Positions 37,456-46,503 of a DNA stretch of 64,000 nt are shown here, one piece after another. The notes under the pieces were generated by a model. It worked only from the letters and a program-made list of their open reading frames with translations, was not told where the DNA came from and did no database searches. Numbering within the stretch: the stretch's first letter is position 1; each line of letters opens with the position of its first letter. Source of the DNA: Bifidobacterium pseudolongum subsp. globosum (lineage in GTDB: Bacteria; Actinomycetota; Actinomycetes; Actinomycetales; Bifidobacteriaceae); NCBI RefSeq assembly GCF_000741295.1, contig NZ_JGZG01000002.1:62001-126000 (forward strand), read 5' to 3'. The position numbers and the translations under genes were made by a program.

Positions 37456-38673
37456 ATGAACACACAAGGCATTGATGCAACAAAAGCACGACATAAATTG
37501 ATTCGTACACCGCGCAATTCAAGTATCGAATTATTACGTATCATCGCCATGCTAATGATACTTTCGCATCATTTTGTCTTGCATAACGGAACCTCTCTCG
37601 CAGATCTTCCCATGACACCGGTGAGAGAGATCTTCTCATTCCTCTTCCTTGGCGCAGGAAAAATCGGTGTTACCATATTCTTCTCTATCTCCACTTGGTT
37701 CCTTATCAGTTCAGAGCAGTCCATCAAACACAACTTCCGGCGCATATGGCTTATGGAGCGCGAACTTCTGTTCTGGAGCCTCACGCTGCTCATAACATTC
37801 ACCCTCGCAAAGAAATCCTTGTTGTCGCCGACAATGATGCTCAACAGCGTATTCCCCGTAATCACCAGCCTATGGTGGTACGCTTCGGCCTACGCCTCAT
37901 TCCTCGCCATACTGCCCTTCTTACAATATGCACTACTTGCAATGGGTCCCAAGCGCCACACACAATTGGCTTTGATGCTTCTGCTGGTCTTCGGCCCGTT
38001 GAGCCTAGTGCCATACCCCACCATATTCGGTGTCTACATCAACAACGTGGCAGGGTTCATGTATCTTTTCATCCTCTTGTCGTGCTACAAACTGTATCTC
38101 AAACAATTCAATGTCAAACAGCTTTGGATACTGATGGCGAGCGGCCTTCTCATAGGTGTGTTGATTACAGTTTTGAAGGATGCAGTTATTGTGCTTATGT
38201 TTGCAGATAACACCCCCACAAAGCTGGTGACATACACCCCATTCCGTGATTTCATTGCACTGCCATCGCTTATGGTCGGTATCCCAATCTTCTTACTATT
38301 CGACCGTTTGCACTTCTACAGCAAATACATCAATTTCATTGCCAAGTCGGCATTTGCAGTCTATCTGATTTCTGAGTACCTCCCCATGCGCGACCTGCTA
38401 TGGTCTACTTTGTTCGATTTCAAAGACATATATGGCAAGCCCTTCGCACTGCTGCGCATCATCGTCATCATGCTTGGAGTATATGCCGCTTGCACGCTAT
38501 GCGATTTCGCCCGCCGTGGACTCTTCGCACTCACTCTGGACCGACATCCAGGACGTTGGTTCGAAGCCCTGTGGAATAAAGCAGCCCAGTGGTCGTGGGT
38601 TCAGTCGCTGCCCAAGTTGATGGTAGATTCTCGTATACCCTCCGAAACCAAAGCTCACGATGATGCAGAGTAG
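37456..38673 (+). CDS. Acyltransferase family 3 membrane protein
   Basis: 405 residues with about 10 membrane helices. SSIELLRIIAMLMILSHHF near the N-terminus contains the conserved His of the O-acetyltransferase family. Such proteins acetylate sugars of surface polymers on the outer side of the membrane. Its base composition is clearly richer in A/T than neighbouring genes, with many TTA/ATA-type codons, suggesting transfer. GGGGAA lies ten bases before the ATG. It is followed by a perfect hairpin at 38722-38751. It is probably part of surface-polysaccharide decoration although outside the main locus. Confidence 0.87.
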   Translation: MNTQGIDATKARHKLIRTPRNSSIELLRIIAMLMILSHHFVLHNGTSLADLPMTPVREIFSFLFLGAGKIGVTIFFSISTWFLISSEQSIKHNFRRIWLMERELLFWSLTLLITFTLAKKSLLSPTMMLNSVFPVITSLWWYASAYASFLAILPFLQYALLAMGPKRHTQLALMLLLVFGPLSLVPYPTIFGVYINNVAGFMYLFILLSCYKLYLKQFNVKQLWILMASGLLIGVLITVLKDAVIVLMFADNTPTKLVTYTPFRDFIALPSLMVGIPIFLLFDRLHFYSKYINFIAKSAFAVYLISEYLPMRDLLWSTLFDFKDIYGKPFALLRIIVIMLGVYAACTLCDFARRGLFALTLDRHPGRWFEALWNKAAQWSWVQSLPKLMVDSRIPSETKAHDDAE

Positions 38674-38718
38674 GACCTCTCTTTGCCCCGACTCAAAACC
38701 AGCCCAACGCAAGCCTCA

Positions 38719-39672
38719 TTACGCCCTCCCTATGCGTGCATAGGGAGGGCGCGCAATCCGCGGATTCTTGCCCGTCTGCTGCGCGATTACACAGGCGACG
38801 CGCATGGCGAGCCGGTCCAGCGCCTCCTCGGAATTCAAATCAGCCTGCGTCACTTCGAATACACTCCACCCCAGCGCCGCCAGTGCGCCCAGCTTTTCGT
38901 GATCACGCCGATACTGCCGATAATCCAAACGATGCTGACCACCCTGATATTCCAATCCCAATCGGTATTTTGCGATGGCGAGATCCACGGTGTGTTCTGT
39001 ACGCGAGTCATACGCTGACCCGGGCACCACATAATTAATCTCGAACGCCGGCAGTCCGCGCAACTCCAGTCGCACACGCAATTCAGTCTCTTTGACCGAG
39101 GCGTTCCCCGGCCGCGCAATCGTCAATGCGCGCAAACACCGGCGTTTTCCGTGGAAACGGTGTGCGCTTGTAAATGCACGTAAATCGGTAAGCGGGCACA
39201 GTCCGTACCGCTCCATGGATTCCGCAATCTGAATGAGCTACAGCATCGTCGCGTCCATCGCCACCGACGCCCACGCGGCCGCCGGCCTCAGGCACTGCAC
39301 GCCGGTCGCGAACTGCTGCATGGAATCGACCGCCAAGCCCTTCCACACGCGCATGCGAACGTCCGGCAATTCATGACGTTCGCCAGCTGTGCGTACAACT
39401 ACATGCAATGCGTCTTTAGGCTGTTTGGTGGCGTGCGGTGGCGCAGTGTCCCACACATTGCCCGGGCCCGAAAGATCTCCCGGCGTCTCCACACCGAGCA
39501 GGCGCAGCGCTGTCGACCCGCAGTACATGCACGGAATGTTGGCGTGTGCACAACGGCGCATCATCTGCGAGGCGGTCTGCCACAGATGCGACTGCAGCAG
39601 CGGATATGAGTTGCGGCGACTCTCGTGTATATCCACCGGGATTGCGTCCCATTCCTCATAGAATTCATCCAT
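38719..39672 (-). pseudogene. DUF559 / AbiEi-like protein split by one in-frame TAG
   Basis: A ~317-codon frame from ATG 39672 (GGAG eight bases ahead) to 38719 is interrupted only by TAG at 39238-39240. The upstream part (144 residues) resembles the AbiEi-type N-terminal region seen in DUF559 proteins (YCGSTALRLLGVETPG; PDVRMRVWKGLAV; CLRPAAAWASVAM). The downstream part, in the same frame, holds the very-short-patch-repair-like nuclease fold (VDLAIAKYRLGLEYQGGQHRLDYRQYRRDHEKLGALAALGW). The segment after the stop (LIQIAESMERYGLC) continues the alignment naturally, so a CAG-to-TAG change is likely. The 3' end overlaps the acyltransferase terminator. Confidence 0.8.
38722..38751. terminator. 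Perfect inverted repeat after the acyltransferase gene
   Basis: Thirteen-base arms at 38722-38734 and 38739-38751 with a four-base loop, 48 bases past the acyltransferase stop and inside the 3' end of the convergent DUF559 frame. Confidence 0.7.
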
Positions 39673-39840
39673 TGCGCTCGCTCCTTACTGCGGTTTGAAT
39701 CCACTCACCGTATCCTCACCACTCCGAGCGCGCAATTCACCTCAGCACTATTGTGGAAATGTGGATTCCCACGCTGCCCCAACAGCACTTCTCTCCCCCT
39801 GTTACTGTGCTACCTACCTCCTGCTCCCCTCACTCCTCAT

Positions 39841-39882
39841 CCGCACAAATCGAATTTCAACCCCAAAAATCGATTTGTGCGG
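39841..39882. other. Perfect 13-base inverted repeat downstream of the Mrr-like gene
   Basis: Arms at 39841-39853 and 39870-39882 with a 16-base loop, 56 bases past the Mrr-like gene stop and before the broken DUF559 gene. It is probably a terminator for the Mrr-like gene; an operator is possible. The surrounding 265 bases otherwise show nothing coding. Confidence 0.5.
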
Positions 39883-39937
39883 CGGCCTCAATGCCAGACT
39901 GCGGAATACACCCCGGGGTTCAAAACAACATCAGTTG

Positions 39938-40894
39938 TTAAAGCATGTTCCACATGTCTGCTGGTATATGCTGCATGATGTCATTACGCGTCAACACAAA
40001 AGCTGACGCCGGTACCGGCTGCGCATCAGATTCCCCAAATGCCTGCGCGCATAAACGAACGAGCATATCACCGTCAATCAGCTGCACGCCCGCTTGATTC
40101 GCATACGTCACGGCGTCACGCGAGAATCCGCTGGTCGTGATCACCATCATGCCCTGCGCTCCCACTGTAGTGTTGGCGCCCTGCAATTTCTGGATGATCG
40201 GGCGCCCTACACGATGCGTGGGCTCGTAGCATTTGCATTCCGCGATAAAGCTCACGCCTTGGGAATCATAGAGTTTAAGGTCAAACCCGCCATCTCGCAC
40301 TGGAGGGGTCACTTCCGCACTCCAGCCGAGATTCCGGAACACATCAGCGCAAAACGGCTCGAAATCCGTGGGCTGGCTCCTGAATTGAGCCACAATGTTA
40401 GCGACGCTGGTGGCGGAGCGTTGCGCCTTGACCTGCTCCATTACGCTCTGGCGCTTGATTTTCTCTTCCGGACAATATCCGACGGTATGGCCTTGCGCGC
40501 GTAAGTCAAGCGCAATTTGATACATCACCAACGGATTCTTACCACTCAGCCCCCATGATCCAATGTCAATCAAGGATTTCTGGTAGCAAATGGTCGTATC
40601 CTTTGTACGTTGGTCACGGGTGCCGTCTCGTTTGGCAGCGGACCAGTATGGGAAACGCAGCACCAACGTGCCTATTGGGTCGTCTTCATGGTAGTACCGC
40701 TTGATACGCACGCTATGCGGAAGACTCACACCATATCGCTTATGGAACTTCGAGCGAAACACCATTTGACGGATGGAATCCACCGCCCATATCGCCAAGG
40801 CCAACACGGCAATAATGCCGACCCCTGCAATGCAGTATTTCCATACACTGTCCAAATTCGAGAACCACTCCAACACTGACGCACCTTCTCTCAC
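39938..40894 (-). CDS. Membrane-anchored Mrr-family restriction endonuclease-like protein
   Basis: 318 residues. One membrane helix (about 18-38) lies near the N-terminus. A linker (40-165) leads to an Mrr catalytic domain (about 168-282) with the nuclease triad DGGFDLKLYD (Asp205), FIAECKCY (Glu219, Lys221) and Gln236 in IIQKLQGA. Mrr enzymes cut modified foreign DNA; membrane-tethered versions are known but little studied. The start shown is the GTG at 40894; a second GTG at 40876 with AGAAGG ahead is equally plausible and keeps the helix. No methylase or specificity gene is adjacent. Confidence 0.82.
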   Translation of the reverse strand: MREGASVLEWFSNLDSVWKYCIAGVGIIAVLALAIWAVDSIRQMVFRSKFHKRYGVSLPHSVRIKRYYHEDDPIGTLVLRFPYWSAAKRDGTRDQRTKDTTICYQKSLIDIGSWGLSGKNPLVMYQIALDLRAQGHTVGYCPEEKIKRQSVMEQVKAQRSATSVANIVAQFRSQPTDFEPFCADVFRNLGWSAEVTPPVRDGGFDLKLYDSQGVSFIAECKCYEPTHRVGRPIIQKLQGANTTVGAQGMMVITTSGFSRDAVTYANQAGVQLIDGDMLVRLCAQAFGESDAQPVPASAFVLTRNDIMQHIPADMWNML

Positions 40895-41083
40895 ATTGTT
40901 TCTTCACTTCACTTAGATACTATTACCAGTCTCCTGAATAGTGCGCCCTCAACTCCCCGTTCAATATCAGAACATGAAACATGGAGTGCAGCACCATTGT
41001 GGTATCTCTCGAAACAGTGCCACGCACCACGCGCGGCATGCAAGTCCACATAGGCGCACAGAAGGAACCAGAGAGAAAAGCTC

Positions 41084-41959
41084 ATGGAGACTACACGCAA
41101 CGAACTCAACAAGAACCTCGCCCAGATGCTCAAGGGCGGTGTCATCATGGACGTCACCACGCCCGAGCAGGCGCGCATCGCGGAAGACGCGGGCGCTTGC
41201 GCCGTCATGGCGCTCGAGCGTATCCCCGCAGACATCCGCGCGGCCGGCGGCGTGAGCCGCATGAGCGACCCCGCCATGATCCGCGGCATCCAGGAGGCCG
41301 TTTCCATCCCGGTCATGGCGAAGGTGCGCATCGGCCACATCGCCGAAGCGCGCATCCTGCAGGCGATCGAGATCGATTACATCGACGAGTCCGAAGTGCT
41401 CTCCCCTGCCGATGACGTCTATCACATCGACAAAACCCAGTTCGATGTGCCGTTTGTCTGCGGCGCGAAGAACCTCGGCGAAGCACTGCGCCGCATCCAA
41501 GAGGGCGCGTCGATGATCCGTACGAAGGGCGAGCCGGGCACTGGCGACGTGATCCAGGCCGTGCGCCACATGCGCACCATGAACCGCCAGATCCGCGAGC
41601 TCGTCTCCCTGCGCGACGACGAGGTGTACGAAGCGGCCAAGCAGCTCGCCGTGCCGTACGAGCTCGCGAAGTATGTGCATGACAACGGCCGTCTGCCGGT
41701 CGTCAACTTCGCCGCCGGCGGCGTTGCCACGCCCGCCGATGCCGCACTCATGATGGAACTCGGTGCCGAAGGCGTGTTCGTCGGCTCGGGCATCTTCAAG
41801 TCCGGCGACCCGGCCAAGCGCGCCGCCGCGATCGTGCAGGCGACCGCCAACTGGCAGGACGCCGATCTGCTCGCACGCCTGTCCGCGGACCTCGGCGAGG
41901 CGATGGTGGGCATCAATGAGGAAGAGATCGACATCATCATGGCCCAGCGCGGCGAGTGA
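41084..41959 (+). CDS. pdxS: Pyridoxal 5'-phosphate synthase, lyase subunit
   Basis: 291-residue TIM-barrel subunit joining ribose-5-phosphate, glyceraldehyde-3-phosphate and ammonia to form [34 protein letters not shown] is the N-terminal family signature. The catalytic lysines lie in [10 protein letters not shown] and [10 protein letters not shown], and the phosphate loop in [27 protein letters not shown]. It is followed three bases later by pdxT. No MocR/PdxR regulator is adjacent. Confidence 0.97.
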   Translation: METTRNELNKNLAQMLKGGVIMDVTTPEQARIAEDAGACAVMALERIPADIRAAGGVSRMSDPAMIRGIQEAVSIPVMAKVRIGHIAEARILQAIEIDYIDESEVLSPADDVYHIDKTQFDVPFVCGAKNLGEALRRIQEGASMIRTKGEPGTGDVIQAVRHMRTMNRQIRELVSLRDDEVYEAAKQLAVPYELAKYVHDNGRLPVVNFAAGGVATPADAALMMELGAEGVFVGSGIFKSGDPAKRAAAIVQATANWQDADLLARLSADLGEAMVGINEEEIDIIMAQRGE

Positions 41960-41962
41960 CCC

Positions 41963-42613
41963 ATGGTTGTTGACGTTGCATATATCTCGAAAGAGCGTTC
42001 CGACGACCTCGGTCACACTCCGGGCTCAGTCACTGGCATCCTCGCCGTGCAGGGCGCATTCGCCGAGCACGCCGCGATGCTCGACCAGCTCGGCGCCCCA
42101 TGGCGCCTGTTGCGCGCGGCCGAGGATTTCGACGAGTCGATCGGCCGCGTGATTCTGCCCGGTGGGGAAAGCACCACACAGGGCAAACTGCTACGCTCCA
42201 CCGGCCTGTTCGAACCGATCGCCGCGCATATCGCCGCCGGTAAGCCGGTCTTCGGCACATGCGCTGGCATGATCCTGCTCGCCCGCAGGCTCGAGAACGA
42301 CGCCAATGTGTATTTCGGCGTGCTCGACGCCACCGTGCGCCGCAATGCGTACGGCCGCCAGCTCGGATCGTTTGCCGCGGAAGAGACCGTACGGACATTC
42401 GACGCGCAGGGCGAACCGAGCGGCGAAATCGCCGATTTCCCGCTTGTGTTCATCCGCGGCCCGTTCGTGGCCAAGGTCGGTCCAAACGCGCGTGTGATGG
42501 CCTCGACCCGTGGCAACGCTGTCGCCCTGCAACAGGGCAATATCATCGCCACGGCGTTCCATCCAGAAATCACCGACGACCCGCGCATCCACGAATATTT
42601 CCTCAGTCTGTAG
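41963..42613 (+). CDS. pdxT: Pyridoxal 5'-phosphate synthase, glutaminase subunit
   Basis: 216-residue class I glutamine amidotransferase supplying ammonia to PdxS. Nucleophile Cys in PVFGTCAGMILLA, PGGESTTQGKLL oxyanion segment, and the His/Glu pair in TAFHPEITDD are intact. The first ~25 residues before GILAVQGAFAEH form a short extension; a later start is possible. It ends just before the 42627-42678 palindrome. Confidence 0.96.
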   Translation: MVVDVAYISKERSDDLGHTPGSVTGILAVQGAFAEHAAMLDQLGAPWRLLRAAEDFDESIGRVILPGGESTTQGKLLRSTGLFEPIAAHIAAGKPVFGTCAGMILLARRLENDANVYFGVLDATVRRNAYGRQLGSFAAEETVRTFDAQGEPSGEIADFPLVFIRGPFVAKVGPNARVMASTRGNAVALQQGNIIATAFHPEITDDPRIHEYFLSL

Positions 42614-42626
42614 ACAGCGCACGCAG

Positions 42627-42678
42627 GCATAAAGGGTGGGGGTTGCACGCAGCTGCGTGCAACCCCCACCCTTTATGC
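42627..42678. terminator. 52-base perfect palindrome between pdxT and the ABC exporter gene
   Basis: Two perfect 26-base arms (42627-42652, 42653-42678) with no spacer, between convergent stop codons 14 and 8 bases away. Likely a bidirectional terminator. Confidence 0.75.
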
Positions 42679-42685
42679 TACATGA

Positions 42686-45600
42686 CTACATATGCAGCAC
42701 CTCGTCGGCGATTTTCATTGTGGAGGCGCGGTGTGAGACGAGCACGACGGCGGCATCGCGCTCCGATACAAGCTCATTGATCGACTGCAGGATGTACGCC
42801 TCGTTGAGCGCGTCCAAGCGGCTCGTCGGCTCATCGAACAGATACAGGTCCGCATGCCGCAGGAACATGCGTGCCAAGCCGATGCGCTGCCGCTCGCCTT
42901 CCGAGAGCCGTCCGCCGAGCTCGCCCACCGGCGTCTCCATGCCCTGCGGCAGGCTTTCGACGAGCGGCAAAATCGACGCCTTGCGCAGCGCCTCACGCAG
43001 TTCATCGTCACTCGCCTGCTCGTTGGCGATGCGCAGATTGCTCGCAATCGTGCCGTCGAACAGGTACGTTTCCTGGCTCATCATCGTCTGCAACCGGCGG
43101 CGCGTGTGCGCGTCCACGCCCGGCAGCACGTCGCCGGACAGCGCCACCGCGCCCTGCTGCGGATCCCAGTACCGCATGAGCAGCTTGAGCAGCGTCGACT
43201 TGCCGCGGCCCGACGGCCCCTGCAATCCGAGGATGCCAGAGACCGGCACATCGAGCGTCACGTCGCGCAGCACAGGCGTGCGCGCGCCGTACGCGAACGT
43301 GACCTGCTCCATGCGCATGCCGTGATATTCCGGTTCGAGCGTGCCGAGTTCCTCGACCGCCGGCTCCTCATCCACCAATGCGAACAGACGCCGCGCCGAC
43401 GCGAATGTCTGCGTCAGGCTCGCCGGCAGTGCGCTCAGCGCGAGCGTGGGTCCGAATGAACTGACGACGAGCACCATCGCCGTCACATTGCGTGCGACCA
43501 TCGCCATATCGCCGCGGCTCGCGAACACGGCGAGCAACGCCGCACACACCGTGACCAGCACAATGATCACATGGTCGAATCCACCGAACACGCCATTGCG
43601 CGCGCTCAGCTCCACACGCTGGCCCCACAGCGCACGCGACTGCCGGTCGATGCGCGCAAGCCGCACACGGCCCTGCCCAAATCGGATGATCTGTTCAAGG
43701 CCGCGCATGTCGTCGAGCACGTCATCGTCAAGATTCGCGCTCTGTTTGCGGATGCGCGCGCCGACCCCGTGCAACGCCCGCGCGAACCACGCCGGTACGG
43801 CCACACCAAGGAGCAGATGCGCCACCACAAGCAGCACCGCGAACCACGGGCTCAGGAACAGCAGGGCGAGGGCGTACACGACTGTAGTGGCCAGCGCGAT
43901 CACGGTCGGCGAGATGGTGTGCGCGAAGAAGATCTCAAGCAATTCCACGTCTGTGGTGACCATGGAGATGAGGTCGCCCTTGCCTTTGCCGGTAAGCTTG
44001 GCCGGGGCAAGTCGGCGCAGTGCTGCGAACATCTGCCCGCGGAACAACGCGAGCAAACGGAACGCCAGATTGTGGTTCATGTACTGTTCGCAATACCGCA
44101 TGGCGCCGCGGATCAGCGCGCACACCACCATGAGCGCCACGGCCCAGCCCACGGACAGGCCCCAGACGGGCCGCTCAGCCGCCGCGCACAACGCCATGAC
44201 ACCGAACACCGGCAGGAAGGTCGCGGCAAGATGCCCGAGTGTGCCGAAGCAGCACGCCAGCACCATGAGCGGCCGCAGATCGCCCACCTGCCCCAGCAGC
44301 CGGTGCACGAGCTGGAAGGTCGTCATCGGCGTGCACTGTGTGTGCGCACTCTCTGGTTGTTTCACATTGTGTTCCACAGTGTTTGATGCAGGTGCCGCCG
44401 CATACGCAATGCCGCAGTTGCGCGCACGCTGCCCCACCTGCTCCACCGACGCCTGCGCGCGGAACATCGTAGCGTATTGGCCGCCTTGGGCCATGAGTTC
44501 GGCATGCGTGCCGGTTGCCGCACACGCGCCATGGTCGAACACGGCGATCACATCGGCGTCCACGGCATCGGCGAGCCGGTGCGTCACGAGGATGACGGTT
44601 TTGCGCTCGGCCAGCTCATGCACTGTGCGCATGATGAGCCGCTCGCTTTCAGCGTCCACGCTGCTCGTGGCCTCGTCAAAAATCATGATCGGTGCATCAT
44701 GCAGCAACGCGCGCGCCACGGCAATGCGCTGGCGCTGACCACCCGAAAGATTCGCCGCATCCTGCTCGATGCGCATGTCGAGCCCCTGCGGATGCGTGTC
44801 CACCATGTCGAGCACATGGGCGCGCGCGAGCGCATCGCGCAGTTCAGCGTCGGAGGCACCAGGACGCGCCATCAGCAGATTGTCGCGCAACGTACCGGCG
44901 AAGAGGTGACTGCGCGCGCCGACGATCGAAACCGCGCCGGTCAGCGCACGTTCGCTCAGTTCGCGCAGTTCCACCTGCCCGATGCGCAGTGCGCCATCGT
45001 ACCCTTCGAGCTCGCCGGCGATGAGCGCGGCGAGGGTGGATTTGCCGGAGCCCGACTCACCGACGACCGCGGTGAGCGAGCGCACCGGCATCGTCAGTGT
45101 GACATCATGCAGCGCCGGACGCGCGGATTCAGCATACGCGAAGCCCAGATCGCACGTTGTCACATCGAGCGCGCCCTGCGGCAGTTGGCGATCGCCATAG
45201 GCGCGATCCGGCTCATCCAGCAGCGCGAAGATGCGTTTGGTGGAGGTCATGCCGTTCATCGCCACATGGAAATATGAGCCGAGCTGGCGCAGCGGCAGGA
45301 AGAAATCCACGGAGACGAGGATCACGAACAGCACGCCCGCCACGCCGAGCGTCGGCCCGTTGAACACATGCAGGAACGGCGCCGACGAGGCGAATGCGGT
45401 GTGCCCTTCGTGCACGAACTGCCAGAGTGCGGTGCCGATGCCGGCTGCAGCACCGCCGTACGCCACCACGTCCATCGCGGTGAGCGAACGCAGCTGGATC
45501 TGCAGCACGCGCATTGTCATCACACGGAAGTCCTCGGCGTTCTTGTCCATCTGTTCGGCGGCGCGCGCGTCGGCGTCGAAGGTCTTGAGCGTTTCAAGCC

Positions 45601-46243
45601 CCTGCAGATTGTCGAGGAACACCGCACCCATGTCGGTGTATTTGCCCCAGTATTTCTTGAAGGTCTTCGCCGTGGTCATGGCGATGGCGCCCACGATCAC
45701 GATGATGAGCGGCGCACAGACAAGCAGCACCACAGCAGTGGGCATGTTGAGCGGGGCGATCGCCGCAAACAGGGTGAGCGGCGCGAGAATCGCAAAACCG
45801 AGCTGCGGCAGGAACAACTCGAAGAAACTCTGGATCTGGTCCACGCCTTCACCGGTGAGCTGCACCACGTCGGAAGTGCGCGCGCGTTGCGCATACGAGG
45901 GGCCGAGGCGCAACATCTTGCGGTAGAGTTCCGACCGCAGCCCGAGCTTCACGCGTTCGGCGGCTTCGGTGCCGAGTCTGGTGGCGAAGTGGTGCGCGAG
46001 GAACCGCACTGCGGCGATGGCGAGCGTCGCAATGGCGATCAGCATGAATCCGGACGACCCCGAGATGCCGATGGACTGCATCGCGCCGTGCACGCTCGTC
46101 TGCGGGAAGAGCGAGGCGACGAGTACGGTCACAGTGCCGGCGAGCGCGATGTCCGCCACAAGTCCAATCCACAGGCAGATGATCTTGCCCACCACAAGCC
46201 CGCATACGCCGGGCATGATCGAGAACAGCCGTTTGTCTACCAT
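42686..46243 (-). CDS. Fused double ABC transporter, CydDC-like
   Basis: About 1185 residues: membrane domain, ATPase, membrane domain, ATPase in one chain. The first half has a Walker A GESGSGKST and signature NLSGGQRQR. The second half (from about residue 640) has Walker A GPSGRGKST, but its signature is LSEGERQR rather than LSGGQ; the catalytic Glu is kept in LFDEPTSRLD. CydDC exports thiols (Cys, glutathione) and supports cytochrome bd; no cydAB is in the window. The start at 46243 follows AAAGAGG; the longer frame would begin in the divergent promoter region. The exact substrate is uncertain. Confidence 0.85.
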   Translation of the reverse strand: MVDKRLFSIMPGVCGLVVGKIICLWIGLVADIALAGTVTVLVASLFPQTSVHGAMQSIGISGSSGFMLIAIATLAIAAVRFLAHHFATRLGTEAAERVKLGLRSELYRKMLRLGPSYAQRARTSDVVQLTGEGVDQIQSFFELFLPQLGFAILAPLTLFAAIAPLNMPTAVVLLVCAPLIIVIVGAIAMTTAKTFKKYWGKYTDMGAVFLDNLQGLETLKTFDADARAAEQMDKNAEDFRVMTMRVLQIQLRSLTAMDVVAYGGAAAGIGTALWQFVHEGHTAFASSAPFLHVFNGPTLGVAGVLFVILVSVDFFLPLRQLGSYFHVAMNGMTSTKRIFALLDEPDRAYGDRQLPQGALDVTTCDLGFAYAESARPALHDVTLTMPVRSLTAVVGESGSGKSTLAALIAGELEGYDGALRIGQVELRELSERALTGAVSIVGARSHLFAGTLRDNLLMARPGASDAELRDALARAHVLDMVDTHPQGLDMRIEQDAANLSGGQRQRIAVARALLHDAPIMIFDEATSSVDAESERLIMRTVHELAERKTVILVTHRLADAVDADVIAVFDHGACAATGTHAELMAQGGQYATMFRAQASVEQVGQRARNCGIAYAAAPASNTVEHNVKQPESAHTQCTPMTTFQLVHRLLGQVGDLRPLMVLACCFGTLGHLAATFLPVFGVMALCAAAERPVWGLSVGWAVALMVVCALIRGAMRYCEQYMNHNLAFRLLALFRGQMFAALRRLAPAKLTGKGKGDLISMVTTDVELLEIFFAHTISPTVIALATTVVYALALLFLSPWFAVLLVVAHLLLGVAVPAWFARALHGVGARIRKQSANLDDDVLDDMRGLEQIIRFGQGRVRLARIDRQSRALWGQRVELSARNGVFGGFDHVIIVLVTVCAALLAVFASRGDMAMVARNVTAMVLVVSSFGPTLALSALPASLTQTFASARRLFALVDEEPAVEELGTLEPEYHGMRMEQVTFAYGARTPVLRDVTLDVPVSGILGLQGPSGRGKSTLLKLLMRYWDPQQGAVALSGDVLPGVDAHTRRRLQTMMSQETYLFDGTIASNLRIANEQASDDELREALRKASILPLVESLPQGMETPVGELGGRLSEGERQRIGLARMFLRHADLYLFDEPTSRLDALNEAYILQSINELVSERDAAVVLVSHRASTMKIADEVLHM

Positions 46244-46503
46244 TGCGCCTCTTTCCACCCCTACAGTCCAAATACTGGACCCGTCAATGAGCATGAATCC
46301 AGCGGCTAATCTAGCAGGAATTCTGCGCGAGCAACAGACCCCTGTGGGGAAAACCACAGCATTAGGCACAAAGGCCCTCTGTGTTGTATGGAACTACAAA
46401 GCGCTCTTCGAGTGTCTTGTCCCTTTGCACAACGCGCTCCCCCGCGCACACAGTTACGATGGCGTAGGCTACGCACCCGTATACACCGACAGGACACCCG
46501 CTC

